DNA of 53,116 nucleotides from assembly GCA_947367055.1 (NCBI GenBank), contig CANBCI010000003.1:225508-278623 (forward strand), read 5' to 3'. The translations under genes were made by a program, and so were the position numbers. The stretch is from an uncultured Alphaproteobacteria bacterium (GTDB lineage Bacteria; Pseudomonadota; Alphaproteobacteria; Rs-D84). A model generated the notes under the pieces. That model did not search any database and was not told the origin of the DNA. It saw only the letters and a list, made by a program, of their open reading frames with translations. Positions 26,398 through 34,259 of this stretch are shown here, piece after piece. The first letter of the stretch is position 1. The number at the start of each line of letters is the position of its first letter.

Positions 26398-27204
26398 TCA
26401 ATTAAATTTTATTTCCGCACCGTGCAGGCCGTTTATAAAACTTTTCCAATCCATCGGCTTTTTCCCGGCCGGCTGCAGGCGCACAATTTGCAATGCCCCG
26501 GTCGGATCGATTTTCGTTTCCAAAATCTTTACATCCATGCCGTTTATTTTTGTGCGCCCCGCCCCCAGCGCCCGCACCTGGTTATGAATATCACGCGCCC
26601 CGCGCGTCCAATCGATTATTTCGTCCGCGCCCGTAAATTTATGCGTGTATGTTGGCACCCCTGATTGCGGCGCGCCCGGATACCTTTCCGGGTCATGCAA
26701 ATATTCCACCAGCATTTGCGCCCCGATTTCGGACACCTTGCCCTCAACATCCGTATTCGTATCGTTTTCGCCAATTTCAAATTCGCGGCACATATGAACA
26801 TCACCCGCGTCCAGTTCCGGCCCCACATCCATTAGGCACACGGCCGATTTTTCGTCCCCGTTCCAAATCGCCGTGCGTATCGGCGACGGCCCACGATATT
26901 TGGGCAGCGCGCTTGGATGAATATTAACGCACGGCGCAGACGACAAAACCTTGTCGCGCAATATCACACCGTATGAAACGACGCAAATCATGTCCGGAGA
27001 AAAATTATAATCGTTTATATTTGTATAAACCGGCAAACCATTTTCGCGCGCCCACGCGTCCACCGGCGACGGCGTCATTATTTGCCTGCGCCCGGCGGGC
27101 TTTGGCGCGCGCGTGAACACGGCAATAATTTCATGCCCTGCATTTTTTACCGCATCAAAAATTGGAACGACAAACCCATTCGTCCCCATTAAAACCAGTT
27201 TCAT
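26398..27204 (-). CDS. fmt: Methionyl-tRNA formyltransferase, compact
   Basis: 268 residues against about 310 in most bacteria. Fmt formylates initiator Met-tRNA. The catalytic domain has VNIHPSALPKYRGPSPIRTAI (the N-x-H and S-L-L-P-like loop) and LDAGDVHM. The C-terminal OB-fold is short: between VKILETKIDPTG and LQPAGKKPMDW the usual 30-40 residues are missing. ATGA overlap with def gives coupled translation in a def-fmt-truA operon. Confidence 0.93.
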   Translation of the reverse strand: MKLVLMGTNGFVVPIFDAVKNAGHEIIAVFTRAPKPAGRRQIMTPSPVDAWARENGLPVYTNINDYNFSPDMICVVSYGVILRDKVLSSAPCVNIHPSALPKYRGPSPIRTAIWNGDEKSAVCLMDVGPELDAGDVHMCREFEIGENDTNTDVEGKVSEIGAQMLVEYLHDPERYPGAPQSGVPTYTHKFTGADEIIDWTRGARDIHNQVRALGAGRTKINGMDVKILETKIDPTGALQIVRLQPAGKKPMDWKSFINGLHGAEIKFN

Positions 27205-27704
27205 CGTTTGTGCCGCCTTACCTTGCGCATAACCATTTCGCGACGCACCGGCGACAGGTGGTCTATGAACAACACACCGTCCAGGTGGTCCGTTTCATGC
27301 TGAACAATACGCCCGGGCAGGCCCGACATCCGCGCGGCGCAATCTTTGCCGTTTTCATCCGTCCATTCAACCGTGACGGCGGCCGGCCGCGATACATGCG
27401 AAAACACCGGCAGATTGTCCGCCCCGAGTACGGACAGGCACCCTTCCTCCATCGTGCATTTTTCATCAGAAAATTCCACAATGCGCGGGTTAATCATTTT
27501 ATAAACAGTATTTGAATCCGGGTCCATCATAACCAAAAAGCGCGCCAAAACACCGACCTGGGGCGCGGCGAGTCCCACACCGTTTTGTTCGCGCATCATC
27601 TGTGTCATTTCATCCAGTGTTTTTAAAATATCCGGGGTTATTTCGGTCACCGGCGCGCACTTTTCGCGCAAAACCAAATCCCCGCAAAGTTTCATTTGCA
27701 ACAT
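27201..27704 (-). CDS. def: Peptide deformylase
   Basis: 167 residues. Def removes the formyl group from nascent proteins. Motif I GVGLAAPQVG (42-51), motif II EEGCLS with metal-ligand Cys89, motif III QHETDHLDG with HETDH at 136-140. AGAGGAAAT lies before the ATG. First gene of def-fmt-truA, divergent from rmuC. Confidence 0.96.
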   Translation of the reverse strand: MLQMKLCGDLVLREKCAPVTEITPDILKTLDEMTQMMREQNGVGLAAPQVGVLARFLVMMDPDSNTVYKMINPRIVEFSDEKCTMEEGCLSVLGADNLPVFSHVSRPAAVTVEWTDENGKDCAARMSGLPGRIVQHETDHLDGVLFIDHLSPVRREMVMRKVRRHKR

Positions 27705-27723
27705 AAGTATTTCCTCTTATAAT
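27696..27723 (+). promoter_or_regulatory. rmuC promoter
   Basis: TTGCAA (27696-27701), 16-nt spacer, TATAAT (27718-27723). Predicted leader of about 17 nt with AAAGG before the ATG at 27747. It overlaps the beginning of def. Confidence 0.55.
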
Positions 27724-27725
27724 GG

Positions 27726-27753
27726 ATTCTAGCAAAGGAAAGGCAAATGACAA
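27726..27753 (-). promoter_or_regulatory. def operon promoter
   Basis: Minus strand TTGTCA (27753-27748), 16-nt spacer, TAGAAT (27731-27726). The hexamers interleave with the rmuC promoter, so the two divergent units may compete for polymerase. Confidence 0.5.
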
Positions 27754-28625
27754 CCTATATTTTAATAATTTGTGTAATGCTGGCGGCGATAATACTGATG
27801 CAGATTGCGATATTGGCGCGCCGGCCGGTCTTTGACATGTCAGGTTTGCGCGAAGACAATGCACGTCTGCGCGAACGCTTGGCGGAACGACTGGGCGCCC
27901 TGTCCCAGAATGCGGCAGAACTGAAAAACATCAGTGCGGACATTGCGAATTTCAAAAACATCCTAATGGGCAACAAACAGGCGCGCGGCACATTCGGCGA
28001 ACGCCAGTTAGAGGATTTGGTCGCCGACATAATGCCGCCGGACGCGTATGCGTTTCAATGCGTATTGGAAACGGGCGTGCGACCGGACTGCATAATCCGC
28101 CTGCCGTATCCGCCGGGTGACATGGTGATTGACAGCAAGTTTCCCCTGGAAAGTTTTTCGCGCATGGGGGCCGATGATATGTACAGAAAACAATTTGAAC
28201 TGGATGTTAGAAAGCATATCGACGCAATCGCGGAAAAATATATAATTCCGGGGCGCACCGCGGAATCGGCAATGATGTTTATCGCGTCCGAATCGATATT
28301 TGAAACAATTCACCGCGAATTTCCGTCAATAATCGAATACGCCGCCCGCCGCAAGGTGTTCATTGTTTCCCCGTCGACATTGTGGGCGACGCTTAATACC
28401 ATTCGCGCCGTTCTGTCGGATATAAAAATAAAGCGCGTTGCAAACAAGATTAAACGCGAACTTGACTTGCTGCTGACGGATTTGGGGCGACTGGATGCGC
28501 GCGCAAAGAATGTACAGCAACATTTTGCCCAGGCGGCGTCCGACATAGAACAACTGCAAACATCGATCAACAAAATCACGCCACGCGCCACGAACCTGCG
28601 CGATATGGATTTCGGCGAAGACTAA
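27747..28625 (+). CDS. rmuC: RmuC-family DNA recombination protein
   Basis: 292 residues. RmuC proteins limit recombination at inverted repeats and have a PD-(D/E)XK-like nuclease core. An N-terminal TM helix and short coiled coil (residues 1-75) precede RGTFGERQLEDLVADIMPPDAY, VRPDCIIRLPYPPGDMVIDSKFPLESF and the MMFIASESIFETIHREFP and VFIVSPSTLWATLNTIRAVL segments typical of the family. The C-terminal helix is long. The protein is shorter than E. coli RmuC (about 475), chiefly in the N-terminal coiled coil. Confidence 0.93.
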   Translation: MTTYILIICVMLAAIILMQIAILARRPVFDMSGLREDNARLRERLAERLGALSQNAAELKNISADIANFKNILMGNKQARGTFGERQLEDLVADIMPPDAYAFQCVLETGVRPDCIIRLPYPPGDMVIDSKFPLESFSRMGADDMYRKQFELDVRKHIDAIAEKYIIPGRTAESAMMFIASESIFETIHREFPSIIEYAARRKVFIVSPSTLWATLNTIRAVLSDIKIKRVANKIKRELDLLLTDLGRLDARAKNVQQHFAQAASDIEQLQTSINKITPRATNLRDMDFGED

Positions 28626-28628
28626 ATT

Positions 28629-28655
28629 AAAAATCCCGCAATGCGGGATTTTTAT
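28629..28655. terminator. Bidirectional terminator, copy 1 of a repeated hairpin
   Basis: ATCCCGC-AAT-GCGGGAT with A-rich and T-rich flanks, between rmuC (+) and the 28655 gene (-). The same hairpin recurs at 29391-29418 and 29995-30022. Confidence 0.85.
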
Positions 28656-29167
28656 TATCGACCGGCAACTTGTGTTTTACCAAACAGTTTCAACAACATT
28701 GTATTCGGCTTTTTATTACCGTCTAAAACAGAATTTATAAGGTCAATCATTGGAACACGATGCGAATTGATAAACAAATGCAACTGATTCTGAATTATTT
28801 CTTGCACTTCTTTGTCTTTGCTGTCTTTGAATTTATATGCCGGCAATGTATTTAAGCCATCAACATTTCCCAAATACAAATTATCCAAAGTTACAATCTC
28901 TCCTTTTGGGGCGCGAACCATTCCATATTTGTCACGGCCACAATTTTTAAGATGCTTTCTTAATATTTCTGCGCTTTTCTTGCTGCCTTTAAACATATCT
29001 TCGGTAATAGAATATTTATCATTAAACGCCGCAACCAGGTTAAAAAACTTCACTGCATAATCATAGGCATCTGTTCCGGTGGGCATGGGCCCCAGTTTTT
29101 CTAAATTCTTTCTTAATTCAGCCAATGCCATCATTGTTTGCAATTTTTGTGTACTTTTTTCAAACAT
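28655..29167 (-). CDS. Hypothetical protein, paralogue of 29420-29947
   Basis: 170 residues starting MFEKSTQKLQTMMALAELRK. It aligns with the gene just upstream: MFE[KN]S at the start, L[EK]LGP[MV]PTG near residue 25, a D-x-E-V-Q-x-x-I-Q-N stretch late, and an identical ending [FG]GK[TA][QK]VAGR. AAGGAGA precedes the ATG. The product is mostly helical and soluble. No domain is recognised. The leader of about 250 nt is unusually structured. Confidence 0.7.
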   Translation of the reverse strand: MFEKSTQKLQTMMALAELRKNLEKLGPMPTGTDAYDYAVKFFNLVAAFNDKYSITEDMFKGSKKSAEILRKHLKNCGRDKYGMVRAPKGEIVTLDNLYLGNVDGLNTLPAYKFKDSKDKEVQEIIQNQLHLFINSHRVPMIDLINSVLDGNKKPNTMLLKLFGKTQVAGR

Positions 29168-29390
29168 TGTTATCTCCTTGCAAAATAACGCAGAAGCATA
29201 AAGATGCTTTTGCGGGTTGGAGTTTGATAACAATCAGATGAATTGCGCTGTTTATTTTAAATATTCACAGCACCCCAACCCAACGGTTGGAGTATTTATT
29301 GTCCCTGCGGACACATCTGAAAGGGTTATCAAGCCCGACAACGGAACCCCCGTTGTCATAATTTATTATATCATATGAAAAACAAATTTC
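29168..29390 (-). other. Structured non-coding leader of the 28655-29167 gene
   Basis: No coding frame. TTGATAAC-N3-CAGATG near 29225-29240 pairs with CATCTG-N4-GTTATCAA near 29315-29332; GGGTTGG pairs with CCAACCC; GACAACGG (29337-29344) pairs with CCGTTGTC (29350-29357). A cis-regulatory RNA or a MITE-like insertion with terminal inverted repeats are both possible. The paralogous upstream gene has no such leader. Confidence 0.4.
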
Positions 29391-29418
29391 AAAAAAAATC
29401 CCGCAATGCGGGATTTTT
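29391..29418 (-). terminator. Terminator, copy 2 of the repeated hairpin
   Basis: ATCCCGC-AAT-GCGGGAT (29398-29414) with an A-run at 29391-29398 that becomes the T-run on the - strand, just after the 29420-29947 gene. Confidence 0.85.
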
Positions 29419-29419
29419 A

Positions 29420-29947
29420 TTATCGACCGGCAACTTTTGCTTTACCAAATGTCCTAAATAGCAGGCCGTCTGGTTTTTTATTGTTATTTAATATCAAATC
29501 TATATGTTTGAATATCTGGTTTTTGTTTTCCTTAATCTTTTGTGTAAGATTATTCTGTATCTGTTTTTGTACTTCAGGATCTTTGATTTCCATTAATTCT
29601 TGTAAATCAAAAGTATCTGCCCATTTTTTCCGGTCAAAATAAACCCCTTTTATATTAATCAGGGTAAGGTTCGGGCTACCAATTACTATTACTGGCGCAA
29701 CATCATCAGCTTCTTTAAAAATATTCTTTAACTCTTCAAAACTTTCATTATTCTTTTTGAAATCTATTTTATCTATTGTTTGGGCAAAACCGTATTTTTT
29801 TATAAATGTTGATGTTTTTAGATAATACTTTGGCACATAATCATAAATTGCCCGACCGGTAGGAACCGGCCCCAATTGTTCCAATTCCTTTTTTAAATCC
29901 ATTAATGCGTTGAGCATTTGTACACGGCGCATACTATTTTCAAACAT
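29420..29947 (-). CDS. Hypothetical protein, paralogue of 28655-29167
   Basis: 175 residues starting MFENSMRRVQMLNALMDLKK, with the shared LEQLGPVPTG and FGKAKVAGR ends. The middle (residues 45-110) has diverged from the neighbour, including SPNLTLINIKGVYFDRKKW. AAGGAGA lies before the ATG. Together with the following terminator it forms a tandem duplication. AT-rich and Lys/Asn-rich; family unknown. Confidence 0.7.
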   Translation of the reverse strand: MFENSMRRVQMLNALMDLKKELEQLGPVPTGRAIYDYVPKYYLKTSTFIKKYGFAQTIDKIDFKKNNESFEELKNIFKEADDVAPVIVIGSPNLTLINIKGVYFDRKKWADTFDLQELMEIKDPEVQKQIQNNLTQKIKENKNQIFKHIDLILNNNKKPDGLLFRTFGKAKVAGR

Positions 29948-29994
29948 AAAAATCTCCTTATACCTGATTATTATCATTTTAGCATAAAAAAGCA

Positions 29995-30022
29995 TAAAAA
30001 AAAATCCCGCAATGCGGGATTT
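29995..30022 (-). terminator. Terminator, copy 3 of the repeated hairpin
   Basis: ATCCCGC-AAT-GCGGGAT (30004-30020) with an A-run on the 5' side, immediately after the stop of the inositol-monophosphatase-like gene (- strand). Confidence 0.85.
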
Positions 30023-30023
30023 T

Positions 30024-30728
30024 CTACAATTCTATTTTGCCGTTCGTTGCGATTAAGTCCGCCGTCATTTCGATTTTACCGCCAGCCTCGCGCACCAGCA
30101 GGTCGCCCGCCGCAATTTCGGCAAAATCCAGCGCATCGGACACAAAGCCGTCAAATTTTCCCGCCGCAACATTCGCCAAATCCAACGCCGGGCATCCAGT
30201 ACGGCGAACATCACCGATAATCGGACGCGGGGCCGATGTATTATATGCAACCGTCGATTCAGCCATGTCGGATATATTTGAAACCCTGATACGGGCCGAA
30301 TGAAATGCCGAAAAGGCGTATGCGCCCCGTTCGGCCTCGGCATAATATAATCTTTCGTCAATCGGGGAATAAACCAGCGCAATGCGGGTTTCATCGTTTG
30401 TGCGCAGCGCCAATGATATTGCAAAATATGGATTTGCCCGAACAAAATTTTGCGCCCCAGACAGCGACAGAACAAATTCGTCGCGCCCGTCGCCCGCCTT
30501 TGATACATTCGGGGTCAAAAGCCCGGCACTGGGCCGCACCAGCAGCAAATCGGAAAGGATGCTTTCTTCTATTCTGGCGGCCGCCTTTTGCACAAAATCG
30601 CGCGCGCCGCGCAACGACTGCTGCAGGTTTTCCACCTCTCCAAAATCATGGCGCAGACCCGACGCGGTGCGTTGCAGCGCCATAAACATTTTATTCAGTT
30701 CGGTTGAACCCTTAATCAGCAATTCCAT
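30024..30728 (-). CDS. Inositol monophosphatase-family protein, probably inactive
   Basis: 234 residues with the full SuhB/IMPase order: helical N-terminus, a strand region ending FVLSLSGAQNF (85-95), NPYFAISLAL, GAYAF, and LDFAEIAAGDLLVREAGGKI (200-219). In active members residues 87-95 would read D-P-[IL]-D-G-T-x-N-F. Here both Asp are replaced (Leu87, Ser90) and the upstream G-E-E motif is missing (GLLTPNVSK), so the metal site is lost. Asp201 of the third motif remains. A structural or regulatory role is likely. Confidence 0.8.
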   Translation of the reverse strand: MELLIKGSTELNKMFMALQRTASGLRHDFGEVENLQQSLRGARDFVQKAAARIEESILSDLLLVRPSAGLLTPNVSKAGDGRDEFVLSLSGAQNFVRANPYFAISLALRTNDETRIALVYSPIDERLYYAEAERGAYAFSAFHSARIRVSNISDMAESTVAYNTSAPRPIIGDVRRTGCPALDLANVAAGKFDGFVSDALDFAEIAAGDLLVREAGGKIEMTADLIATNGKIEL

Positions 30729-30757
30729 GTCGCATTCCCCCCGGATCAGTTTTTATT

Positions 30758-30970
30758 TTAGAACTTAAATCCGGCGAATTTTGCCTTAAATCCGGCCGCG
30801 CGCTGCCCCTTGTCGCCGGCGTTTGAACGCTGACCCGTCCAGGCGGAATGATTCAAATTATCTGTGGACAAAACCAAGTCTTTCTTAACGGAAGAATACA
30901 TTTTCACCGTGTTCCCGTCCGTCATTGTGACGTTGATTTCATGATATTCAGGATGAATTCCTTTTTTCAT
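30758..30970 (-). CDS. rpmE: 50S ribosomal protein bL31
   Basis: 70 residues from ATG 30970, starting MKKGIHPEYHEINVTMTDGN and containing VLSTDNLNHSAWTGQ and the basic Gly/Phe-rich tail. The zinc-binding cysteines of the C+ form are absent, so this is the zinc-independent C- type. The in-frame ATG upstream of 30970 would add a non-homologous extension. Confidence 0.93.
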   Translation of the reverse strand: MKKGIHPEYHEINVTMTDGNTVKMYSSVKKDLVLSTDNLNHSAWTGQRSNAGDKGQRAAGFKAKFAGFKF

Positions 30971-31052
30971 AGCATAACCCTTTTTATAAAATTTAGCCCA
31001 CAAATTATATAAGTAATTTTAGAGAAATCAAGCACTATTCGCGTAAAACCCG

Positions 31053-31562
31053 TTAATAACGCCCGATGCACCCCAGATATGAATTACCGGTTGATTCCAG
31101 TACATTTACAAACTGTCCCTGGTTCTTTCCGGAAAAAAGCGCCAAAATCGTCCCCGCATCCGTCGCCAGCATGTCCGCCACCGTCGCAATGGATGAATTC
31201 ATTTTCTTAAAAAATCCGCTGGTTGGGTATATTTCCGCCGCCAGCAGCTGGTTCGCCCCGTGCGCATTTGCATGCGCGCCGGATTTTATCACCATTAATT
31301 GGCATTCGGGCGATATTATCATTTTGTCCGTCACAACGGCCTCACCGCCCAGCAGTTCACCCCACCACCCGGTCGATTCGCAAAAAACAGGGTAATAAAC
31401 GGCCGCATTCGGCGTTTCTTTGAATATCGCCGCCAAGTCAAGGTCATCGGTCAAAACGGTCGGCATTACGCCCGTTGCCGCATTTATAACCTTTCGCGCC
31501 AGGTGATACGTCGACTCGTCCCCACGTTTGCGCGTCCAATAAAGAATCGGAACCTGTTTCAT
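31053..31562 (-). CDS. Hypothetical soluble protein
   Basis: 169 residues beginning MKQVPILYWTRKRGDESTYH. It has an alternating alpha/beta pattern, two internal Trp (ESTGWWGELLGG) and a Gly/Ala-His patch (IKSGAHANAHGANQLL). Position and size suggested the DNA polymerase III chi subunit, but the sequence does not match it. The promoter is a TGA-TATAAT extended -10 with a predicted 2-nt leader. It lies just upstream of rpmE. Confidence 0.6.
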   Translation of the reverse strand: MKQVPILYWTRKRGDESTYHLARKVINAATGVMPTVLTDDLDLAAIFKETPNAAVYYPVFCESTGWWGELLGGEAVVTDKMIISPECQLMVIKSGAHANAHGANQLLAAEIYPTSGFFKKMNSSIATVADMLATDAGTILALFSGKNQGQFVNVLESTGNSYLGCIGRY

Positions 31563-31570
31563 CGCTATGA

Positions 31571-31576
31571 ATTATA
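31571..31576 (-). promoter_or_regulatory. Extended -10 promoter (TGATATAAT) of the 31053 gene
   Basis: Minus-strand TATAAT at 31576-31571 preceded by TGA. Predicted +1 at about 31564, two nt before the ATG at 31562; no good -35 box. Confidence 0.5.
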
Positions 31577-31630
31577 TCAGATTCGGAATGTATAAAAAAG
31601 GGGGGCAAGTGAAATAAAGGACTTGATTTT

Positions 31631-32917
31631 TTATTTTTTTATTTCCCCGTACCATTTTTTAAGGTTTTGCCATATAATTTTTGCATTATTTTTGAACTGA
31701 TTATAAAAATCTTCTGAAATATTTATTTTGAACAACATCTTGGCCAGCGCAACCGTCGATGTCATAAACATTGCGATAAATATTCCCATAAGTATGACGG
31801 TCACCAAACTGTCATTACGCATCAGCAGGCCGTCCATCAAAATCCCCGAATCGTTTTTTTCAATCGCCACCGCCAGCGCACCCGCCCCGCCCCAGCGCCC
31901 GAAAACCGCGTTCAAAAACATGACCGAAAATGTGACGAACACGCCAACAGCGGCAATCCCCAGCGTCCCGGACACGACGTCATTTATCATTGTTTGTATG
32001 TTTTTCTTGCCGGCGGGCAATATTTTCCACCCCGAAAACAACCATGACAGCAGCATCAACGGCAACATTATCAAATCCATGGACAGTTTTATAAACACTT
32101 CCAAGAAATATATCGGCACCGGCAACAATGCATAGAAAAACAAGGCCAAAATCAATGCCCCCGCAAAGAAAATCGGAACATTTGGGAATATCGGAATGTC
32201 CCACATTATTTTGTGCATGTATTTTTCATTGAACGCCATATTCAGCATTGTCCAACCGACCGTCATCCCCAGCCCCGTCATTTGGTGCGCATTGGCCAAC
32301 TCGCACGCCAGATTATGCCGCAGACGCGGTGAAAACGCCCCGGACGCGGCGGCGGCATCTGATACGGACACCGGATCCGCAATCGCGGTCGCGACGACGC
32401 ATTCGGCAAACTTGTCATCGCCGGAAACCACACGATTTAGTGATAATCCGATGTTAAATATCGGCTCTATCGCGACGGTGGTAAGGATTCGCGGCATTGG
32501 CGCAAACAAAACGGCCCCCACAAACACCAATTTTATAAGATGCGTTCCAAACGAGCCCGTAATCGTCCAAGCGTCTTGGGTTTTGCCCTCCATAAATCCG
32601 GATGCAACCTGCCATGCGAACCATATGCCCGTCAACGCCGCCGCCATCGGAAACACAACGCGCCCGATTGCCCCATACGCCCGCGGCAACAGTCCCGACA
32701 TCGTCGCCATAACATCAGAAAACATCTGACACGACCAGCATGTTGAAAAGAAATTCATCGCATCCGCCATGTTGACGGGCGCCGCCGACCGATAAATTGA
32801 AAAGCCCGCGACAACCCCCAATCCGACCAATCCCCCAACGACAAACGGGGCAACCGCCCCGGCCGCGGCTGGGGTAAATGCGACAATTGCAATCCAGAAC
32901 TTTTTTAACCAATTCAT
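31631..32917 (-). CDS. VirB6/TrbL-like polytopic membrane protein 1
   Basis: 428 residues from ATG 32917. About 8-9 TM helices and a short charged C-terminal tail (FKNNAKIIWQNLKKWYGEIKK). After the first TM segment, CWSCQMF (Cys60, Cys63) matches the Cys pair of two of the next genes. The topology is that of VirB6/TrbL, the inner-membrane channel subunit of type IV secretion systems. It is divergent from the four + strand homologues and shares their palindromic promoter region. Upstream in-frame codons lie inside the divergent promoter, so they are rejected. Confidence 0.7.
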   Translation of the reverse strand: MNWLKKFWIAIVAFTPAAAGAVAPFVVGGLVGLGVVAGFSIYRSAAPVNMADAMNFFSTCWSCQMFSDVMATMSGLLPRAYGAIGRVVFPMAAALTGIWFAWQVASGFMEGKTQDAWTITGSFGTHLIKLVFVGAVLFAPMPRILTTVAIEPIFNIGLSLNRVVSGDDKFAECVVATAIADPVSVSDAAAASGAFSPRLRHNLACELANAHQMTGLGMTVGWTMLNMAFNEKYMHKIMWDIPIFPNVPIFFAGALILALFFYALLPVPIYFLEVFIKLSMDLIMLPLMLLSWLFSGWKILPAGKKNIQTMINDVVSGTLGIAAVGVFVTFSVMFLNAVFGRWGGAGALAVAIEKNDSGILMDGLLMRNDSLVTVILMGIFIAMFMTSTVALAKMLFKINISEDFYNQFKNNAKIIWQNLKKWYGEIKK

Positions 32918-32927
32918 TGTTTTAACT

Positions 32928-32955
32928 ATATCATATTTTGCATCAAATGTGATAT
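32928..32955. promoter_or_regulatory. Palindromic operator candidate at the divergent VirB6-like promoters
   Basis: A 28-nt imperfect palindrome, 22 of 28 positions symmetrical, outer arms ATATCA and TGATAT. It contains the - strand -10 (TATAGT, 32930-32925, +1 about 32918, leader 1 nt) and overlaps the + strand -10 TATAAT (32953-32958). One regulator could control both directions. Confidence 0.5.
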
Positions 32956-32984
32956 AATTGAAAAGATAAATAATACGGGCGGGA

Positions 32985-34259
32985 ATGTTTTTTTTCAAAC
33001 GGAGGGCTTTTTTATCCATTATTCTGGCGGCGGGATTGATATTTAATTCCGCGATGCCCGCGTTTGCCGACATCGTCGACAATTTTAATCTGGCGCCGTT
33101 TGTGCCGACGGTGCTTGATGCGCTGATGATGGTCGCGACCGGCGGATATGAATTTTTTGTAGGGGACGGCAACGGCATCATTTACATATTGGTCTGGGGA
33201 TTTTTGGCATTTTCACTGACATACGGCATTGCAAAGATGTATTTCCCGAAAATTGCCGGCGACCTGTTGGGGACCAGTGGGGTCGGCGCGATGGCGGACG
33301 GCAAGGTGACGGTCGAAAACCTGGTTCAGAACAATGTCATGAAACCGGTGCTGCGCGCGATTATTGCGGCGGCGGTATTGCTGCAACTGCGGCCCGCGTT
33401 TATGACCGAATGGTTGGTCAACCCGTTTCTGCAGGTGGGCGCGATTTACACGCATGCAATAACAGACACAATCAACACAGGCATCGCCGCACCGAAAATG
33501 GAATGCCCGCCCGATATTGTGCAAAAAGAATGGATTTCAAAATCTTCGTGCGAATTTTTAATTCAACCGGTCGCAGACATTTCGGTCGCCAACAACCAGG
33601 TTATCAAAACCGGGTTCCGTTTTATTACGCGCGGACTGCGCGGGCTGATGACCCTGGTGCCGCACGGTGGCGAAGATTTTCTGAATCTGGTCACGGGAAT
33701 TTTACTGGTGACCACATTTGTCGCGTCAAATTTGTTCATGGCGCTGCTGATTATCCAGGCGATATTTAATTTTGGCATGGCACTGATATTGTATCCGTTT
33801 AATGTTCTGGCGTATGTCGCAAAATCCAGTGACAAGTGGCTGGACATATGGCCCGCATTTTCCGGCATAACCAAGGCATTGCAACGACTGATTATAACCA
33901 TGATTGCGTGTGCATTTATATTGTGCATAAATGTTGCGGTGATACGCGCCCTGTTCCAATGGAACAGTTCTGTCTTTGTTGTCGCGGCCGGCGGCATGGG
34001 GTCCAGCAACATGCCGCAAATAGCAACCAACGCGATGGGCTTTGGCGCGCATTCAATATTATGGCTGTCGGCGATATTGACATTTTATTTGATGTTCCGC
34101 ATCTTTACAATGACACGCGAACAATTAAACGCGTATGTCGGCGGCGGAATGGACGACCAGTACAAGAAAGCAACCAATGACGCAAAGAACCTGTGGGCGA
34201 ATGCAAAAAATTTGGGCAAAAAAATCGGCACGGCCGCGGGATGGATTAAAAAGAAATGA
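32985..34259 (+). CDS. VirB6/TrbL-like polytopic membrane protein 2
   Basis: 424 residues. A cleavable-looking signal peptide (FLSIILAAGLIFNSAMPAFAD) precedes 7-8 TM helices and a basic tail (KKATNDAKNLWANAKNLGKKI). It lacks the N-terminal Cys pair but has two periplasmic-type Cys near residues 170-190. The loop between TM segments (LIKTGFRF-type, then FLNLVTGILLVTTF) and the YPFNVLAYVAK segment are shared in style with the other members. Its stop overlaps the next start (ATGA). Confidence 0.65.
   Translation: MFFFKRRAFLSIILAAGLIFNSAMPAFADIVDNFNLAPFVPTVLDALMMVATGGYEFFVGDGNGIIYILVWGFLAFSLTYGIAKMYFPKIAGDLLGTSGVGAMADGKVTVENLVQNNVMKPVLRAIIAAAVLLQLRPAFMTEWLVNPFLQVGAIYTHAITDTINTGIAAPKMECPPDIVQKEWISKSSCEFLIQPVADISVANNQVIKTGFRFITRGLRGLMTLVPHGGEDFLNLVTGILLVTTFVASNLFMALLIIQAIFNFGMALILYPFNVLAYVAKSSDKWLDIWPAFSGITKALQRLIITMIACAFILCINVAVIRALFQWNSSVFVVAAGGMGSSNMPQIATNAMGFGAHSILWLSAILTFYLMFRIFTMTREQLNAYVGGGMDDQYKKATNDAKNLWANAKNLGKKIGTAAGWIKKK

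Noticed and set aside
28629-30022. CRISPR-like repeats (three ATCCCGC-AAT-GCGGGAT copies)
   Set aside because: Each copy sits at a gene end with a T-run, and spacing is gene-length; these are terminators. No CRISPR array was seen in the window.
31053-31562. DNA polymerase III chi subunit (HolC)
   Set aside because: Length and context fit loosely, but I see no HolC motif, so it is left hypothetical.
32918-33181. N-terminal extension of VirB6-like protein 1 up to 33181
   Set aside because: The extension runs through the divergent promoter and the start of the opposite gene, and is not membrane-like.
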